Source: Prevotellaceae bacterium (GTDB lineage Bacteria > Bacteroidota > Bacteroidia > Bacteroidales > Paludibacteraceae). Taken from it: a DNA stretch of 8,940 bases. The stretch spans positions 1 through 8,940 of the forward strand of contig JAIRTG010000140.1 in NCBI GenBank assembly GCA_031255055.1, read 5' to 3'. Both the position numbers and the translations under genes were made by a program. Positions 6,532-8,940 of the stretch are shown piece after piece. The notes under the pieces are model-generated. The model was not told the origin of the DNA, ran no database searches, and saw only the letters and a program-made list of their open reading frames with translations. Position 1 is the stretch's first letter. Every line of letters begins with the position of its first letter.

Positions 6532-7969
6532 AATAAAATACGCGATAGACTGGACAGCCATTTTAATGTATCTATTGATGGTCATCATGGGCTGGTTCAG
6601 CATCTACGGAGCAAGCTACAACTTTGAACAGACAAACATCTTTGACTTTCATCATCGCGCAGGAAAACAATTCATTTGGATAATAACCGCCGTTGTCATC
6701 GCCGTCGTACTCCTCATGCTCGACTACAAGATGTACAACATATTTGCCTATCATATATACATCGGTGTAATGCTTTTGCTGCTCGTCACCATTTTCATTG
6801 CACCCGACATAAAAGGTTCCCGTTCATGGCTCGTATTCGGGCCGATCAGCTTTCAGCCCGCAGAACTGGCAAAAATGGCAACAGCCTTAGCCATTGCCAA
6901 ATTCATGAGCACCTATAACTACAAATTAAAATCGTGGCGAGACTTGATAAAAGTATCCTTATTTGTGCTGCTGCCTTTAGCGATGATTGTTTTACAAAAA
7001 GAAACCGGTTCGGCACTTGTATTTTTTGCCTTCCTGTTCGTTTTTTACCGCGAAGGCATGAGCGCCCTCGTTCTTCTTTTAGTCGTATTTGCCATCATTT
7101 TATTCATCATCATCATCCGCTTCGGATCCATACTCGTATTTGACCAATCGGGTACGCTCGGATTGCTTTTAGCCATCGGGCTGATACTCTTGATACAGGT
7201 TGGGTATGCCATATTTTTCACAAAAAATAAGCGAGAAGGATTCCATCTTTTAGGCGGTATTACAATGGTAGCGCTAATCATATTTCTGCTGAGAAATCAA
7301 ATCACATTCGACGCCGACTATCTGTTTATCGGCGTCATGATTGCCTCCTGTTGCTATTGGTGCGTCATAGCCCTGATAAAAAGATTCAGGCAGTTTTGGT
7401 ATCTTGCCGTCATATCCATCATCGCATTAGCCTTTTGCCTGTCGAGTGACTATTTCTTTGAAAAAATATTAGAACCTCACCAGCAAAACCGGATTATGGT
7501 ACTGTTGAACATGAAAAACGACCCGGCAAATGCAGGATACAACGTCAATCAATCGAAAATAGCCATCGGTTCGGGCGGATTATGGGGAAAAGGCTTTTTG
7601 AACGGCACACAGACTAAACTCAAGTACGTGCCCGAACAAGATACCGATTTCATCTTCTGCACCGTAGGAGAAGAACACGGATTCATCGGTTCTTCGATAG
7701 CGTTAATTCTATATGCGATATTTCTGCTCAGACTGCTTCTTATTGCCGAACGGCAGCGCGAATCGTTCAACCGCATTTATGCCTACGGAGTCGTATCCAT
7801 ATTTTTCTTTCATTTAATGGTAAATGTCGGGATGGTACTCGGTCTGATGCCCGTCATTGGGATTCCCCTCCCTTTCTTCAGTTACGGAGGGTCATCCCTG
7901 TGGCTCTTCACCATACTGCTCTTCATCTTGCTGCGACTCGACGCCTCACGATTAGAACGAATGAGATAA
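6509..7969 (+). CDS. rodA: Peptidoglycan glycosyltransferase RodA (SEDS family)
   Basis: RodA is a SEDS-family polytopic membrane enzyme that polymerises lipid II into glycan strands for lateral wall growth, working with PBP2. The product is 486 aa and very hydrophobic. Family signatures include FQPAEL (115-120), N-A-G-Y-N-V-N-Q-S-K-I-A-I-G-S-G-G, the catalytic-type aspartate region EQDTDFIF (D380 matches the essential SEDS Asp), and PLPFFSYGGSS near the C-terminus (458-463). It is about 110 residues longer than E. coli RodA. The extra length lies in the middle (about 195-330) and adds hydrophobic segments, as seen in other Bacteroidota. The ATG at 6509 overlaps the last 23 nt of mrdA. No terminator is evident after its stop codon. 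Confidence 0.96.
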   Translation: MITSRDIKIKYAIDWTAILMYLLMVIMGWFSIYGASYNFEQTNIFDFHHRAGKQFIWIITAVVIAVVLLMLDYKMYNIFAYHIYIGVMLLLLVTIFIAPDIKGSRSWLVFGPISFQPAELAKMATALAIAKFMSTYNYKLKSWRDLIKVSLFVLLPLAMIVLQKETGSALVFFAFLFVFYREGMSALVLLLVVFAIILFIIIIRFGSILVFDQSGTLGLLLAIGLILLIQVGYAIFFTKNKREGFHLLGGITMVALIIFLLRNQITFDADYLFIGVMIASCCYWCVIALIKRFRQFWYLAVISIIALAFCLSSDYFFEKILEPHQQNRIMVLLNMKNDPANAGYNVNQSKIAIGSGGLWGKGFLNGTQTKLKYVPEQDTDFIFCTVGEEHGFIGSSIALILYAIFLLRLLLIAERQRESFNRIYAYGVVSIFFFHLMVNVGMVLGLMPVIGIPLPFFSYGGSSLWLFTILLFILLRLDASRLERMR

Positions 7970-8019
7970 ACACACATCGCTGGATTAACACAAATTTTCA
8001 CCGATTTTTCCACACAAAA

Positions 8020-8051
8020 TTTCATAAAACAAAAAAATGAACGTATATTTG
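8020..8051 (+). promoter_or_regulatory. Predicted promoter of the tRNA-Gly/tRNA-Leu operon
   Basis: TATATTTG at 8044-8051 is a perfect match to the Bacteroidota -7 consensus TAnnTTTG. TTTC at 8020-8023 sits 20 nt upstream, near the expected TTTG -33 element. The predicted start is near 8058, about 35 nt before tRNA-Gly. It lies in the otherwise featureless AT-rich gap after rodA, so the tRNAs have their own promoter independent of the mre genes. Confidence 0.72.
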
Positions 8052-8093
8052 CACCCGCTTTAAAGAGATAAAGCATCGACGAAAATACAGATT

Positions 8094-8166
8094 GCGAAAG
8101 TAGCTCAGTTGGTAGAGCATAACCTTGCCAAGGTTAGGGTCGCGGGTTCGAGTCCCGTCTTTCGCT
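8094..8166 (+). tRNA. tRNA-Gly (anticodon GCC)
   Basis: A full cloverleaf is present. The acceptor GCGAAAG pairs with CTTTCGC, the D stem is GCTC/GAGC, and the anticodon stem TAACC/GGTTA holds the loop TTGCCAA. The T arm is GCGGG-TTCGAGT-CCCGT. The anticodon GCC reads GGC and GGU glycine codons, and the discriminator base U73 is usual for tRNA-Gly. CCA is not encoded and must be added after transcription. tRNA-Leu follows after 9 nt in the same transcript. Confidence 0.98.
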
Positions 8167-8175
8167 CACAGGATT

Positions 8176-8260
8176 GCTCGAGTGGTGGAATCGGTAGACA
8201 CGCCGGACTTAAAATCCTGTGGCCATTACGGCCGTGCGGGTTCAAGTCCCGCCTCGAGTA
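8176..8260 (+). tRNA. tRNA-Leu (anticodon UAA)
   Basis: This is a class II tRNA of 85 nt with a long variable arm (TGGCCATTACGGCCGT), as expected for leucine. The acceptor GCTCGAG pairs with CTCGAGT through a G1-U72 wobble, and A73 is the discriminator. The anticodon loop CTTAAAA carries UAA, for UUA codons. The T arm is GCGGG-TTCAAGT-CCCGC. The anticodon stem has one C-U mismatch at pair 28-42; a mismatch at this place also seems to occur in related leucine tRNAs, so it is not taken as damage. CCA is not encoded. Confidence 0.97.
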
Positions 8261-8261
8261 C

Positions 8262-8294
8262 AAAAGAGTGTTGATTATCAGCACTCTTTTTTTT
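8262..8294 (+). terminator. Intrinsic terminator of the tRNA operon
   Basis: AAAAGAGTGTTGA (8262-8274) pairs with TCAGCACTCTTTT (8278-8290), 13 pairs with one G-T wobble and a TTA loop. Eight consecutive T residues end at 8294. It begins two bases after tRNA-Leu. The next base is the first base of the predicted group II intron, so this terminator is also the probable intron target. Confidence 0.95.
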
Positions 8295-8590
8295 GTGTGC
8301 CGCGCATGACCACCGGACTCGACGGTGGAAGTCCGTTACGGGGGAATGTAGCCACCAACCGTTAGCAGAAGGCAAGGGTGTCCACCGCGAGGGGAATCCG
8401 AAGTCCCGCTGTCCTGGTCTCACCCCGAACTGCGGCTACGCCTTGCACAAGGTTATCCAAATTGAAGCCTGCCGGGCTTCTCTTGTCTTACAGATGATTC
8501 ACAGTGTCCGTGAGTCCCGGAGGGACATGCTTGGCTATGAGGAGGTGTATAAACGGTAGGTCTTCGGGTCGAAACAATCGCCTTAGTGTG
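8295..8590 (+). mobile_element. Group II intron 5' portion (class IIC-like), truncated
   Basis: The segment starts with GTGTG, the group II intron 5' consensus GUGYG, immediately after the terminator T-run. Its first 110 nt follow the layout of class IIC introns such as the Oceanobacillus iheyensis one, recalled from memory. They show a G-C-A-T-G near the start, a hairpin ACGG-TGGAAGT-CCGT (about 8323-8338), then GCAAGGGTGTCC (8372-8383) and GGGGAATCCGAAG. Class IIC introns typically insert behind intrinsic terminators, which fits exactly. Further small hairpins occur at 8464-8480 and 8514-8526. No domain V hairpin and no intron-encoded reverse transcriptase frame is visible, and the sequence becomes AT-rich near 8590. 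The right boundary is approximate. It is probably an inactive 5' remnant, unless the rest lies beyond an insertion outside the window. Confidence 0.72.
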
Positions 8591-8710
8591 TGTCGATACA
8601 TTAGAGTTTATGTAAATATTTTTATATCAATTCTTTTTCATACCATTTCCAAAAAATTTCAGGCACTATTTTACATACAGATCTGCTATACGATATAGGG
8701 GCGTGTTCCA
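8591..8710. other. AT-rich junction between intron remnant and reverse-strand frame
   Basis: There is no gene, tRNA or clear terminator here. Composition shifts abruptly from GC-rich intron sequence to AT-rich DNA. ATATAGGGGCG (8693-8703) recurs exactly 90 nt to the right at 8783-8793. The first copy continues GTGTTCC and the second TTCC. The left copy, close to the stop codon of the reverse-strand frame, could be the end of an insertion element, but no matching inverted end can be seen. Confidence 0.4.
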
Positions 8711-8940
8711 TTATTGATTTACGTTTTTCATTAGATTGAATAATTTCTCAGTTGTATTCCAATTCCTTAATGTCATGTATTTATATAGGGGCGTTCCTAC
8801 CATTTTTGTCAAATATGTTTGAGTGATTTTTTCTTTTAGTCTCTTGAAATATACTACATTATTCCCTTCATACACTTCATCCACACTTTCTCTTATTTGT
8901 ATTTTTTTCATGGCTTCCTTTACATTCAAAGGTTCTATTA
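8711..8940 (-). CDS. Unidentified protein, C-terminal part only (cut by window edge)
   Basis: A reverse-strand frame is open from the right window edge to a TAA at 8711-8713, giving at least 76 residues. A TTG at 8929 and an ATG at 8911 could serve as starts, but the frame stays open to the edge and is more likely the tail of a longer protein. The visible part is hydrophilic and rich in Lys, Asn and Thr, with no membrane segment. It includes VGTPLYKYM and ends LMKNVNQ. Codon use is more AT-rich than in the mre cluster, suggesting acquired DNA. I do not recognise a family. Its position next to a truncated intron would suit a mobile-element gene, but that is inference only. Confidence 0.45.
   Translation of the reverse strand, partial: IEPLNVKEAMKKIQIRESVDEVYEGNNVVYFKRLKEKITQTYLTKMVGTPLYKYMTLRNWNTTEKLFNLMKNVNQ

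Noticed and set aside
5920..6603. Reverse-strand open frame of 227 codons opposite mrdA and rodA
   Set aside because: The forward strand encodes intact PBP2 with all catalytic motifs. The reverse frame is Cys- and His-rich with no recognisable domain, a typical antisense shadow.
8200..8222. C-U mismatch in the anticodon stem of tRNA-Leu as a sign of a pseudogene
   Set aside because: All other stems and conserved bases are intact, and a mismatch at this pair seems usual for leucine UAA tRNAs in related bacteria.
8109..8423. Open frames across the tRNA genes on both strands
   Set aside because: They overlap two perfect tRNA cloverleafs and the terminator, so they are not credible proteins.
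8293..8559. Forward open frame of 88 codons in the intron segment
   Set aside because: The DNA matches group II intron domain I RNA. The frame contains no reverse transcriptase or maturase motif.

Overview
The window looks like the chromosome of a member of Bacteroidota, most likely Bacteroidales. The protein sequences match that group in style: long RodA, PurH followed by MreB, and MreC starting MRYLINFLIKY. Promoters follow the TTTG / TAnnTTTG pattern, and start codons lack strong Shine-Dalgarno sequences. No genus can be named from the sequence alone.

Layout. Positions 1-590 hold no credible gene. They carry layered repeats: a 24-bp tandem array of hairpin units (1-120), a 12-bp-arm inverted repeat (128-162), a short pyrimidine-rich direct repeat (195-220), a nested GC-rich stem (227-283), and a roughly 70-nt modular repeat in which each copy carries a small hairpin (292-470). 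A Bacteroidota-type promoter (593-624) then drives purH (664-2184), which encodes the last two steps of IMP synthesis. The cell-elongation genes follow on the same strand: mreB, mreC, mreD, mrdA (PBP2) and rodA. From mreC to rodA the genes overlap by 1, 4 and 23 nt, which suggests translational coupling. A terminator-like hairpin separates mreB from mreC and could uncouple MreB dosage from the downstream membrane genes.

MreB filaments, MreC/MreD, the RodA glycosyltransferase and the PBP2 transpeptidase together form the elongasome, the complex that inserts peptidoglycan along the side wall. The cluster therefore encodes nearly the whole core machine in one transcriptional direction.

After rodA a second promoter (8020-8051) precedes tRNA-Gly(GCC) and tRNA-Leu(UAA), closed by a strong intrinsic terminator (8262-8294). 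Directly after the terminator T-tract begins a sequence with the 5' end and domain I signatures of a group II intron, probably class IIC, which characteristically inserts behind terminators. No domain V and no intron reverse-transcriptase frame is visible before the window ends. Instead the sequence turns AT-rich, and an unidentified reverse-strand frame enters from the right edge (8711-8940). The intron therefore looks truncated or interrupted. The right end is a small mobile-element or accessory junction beside the tRNA operon.
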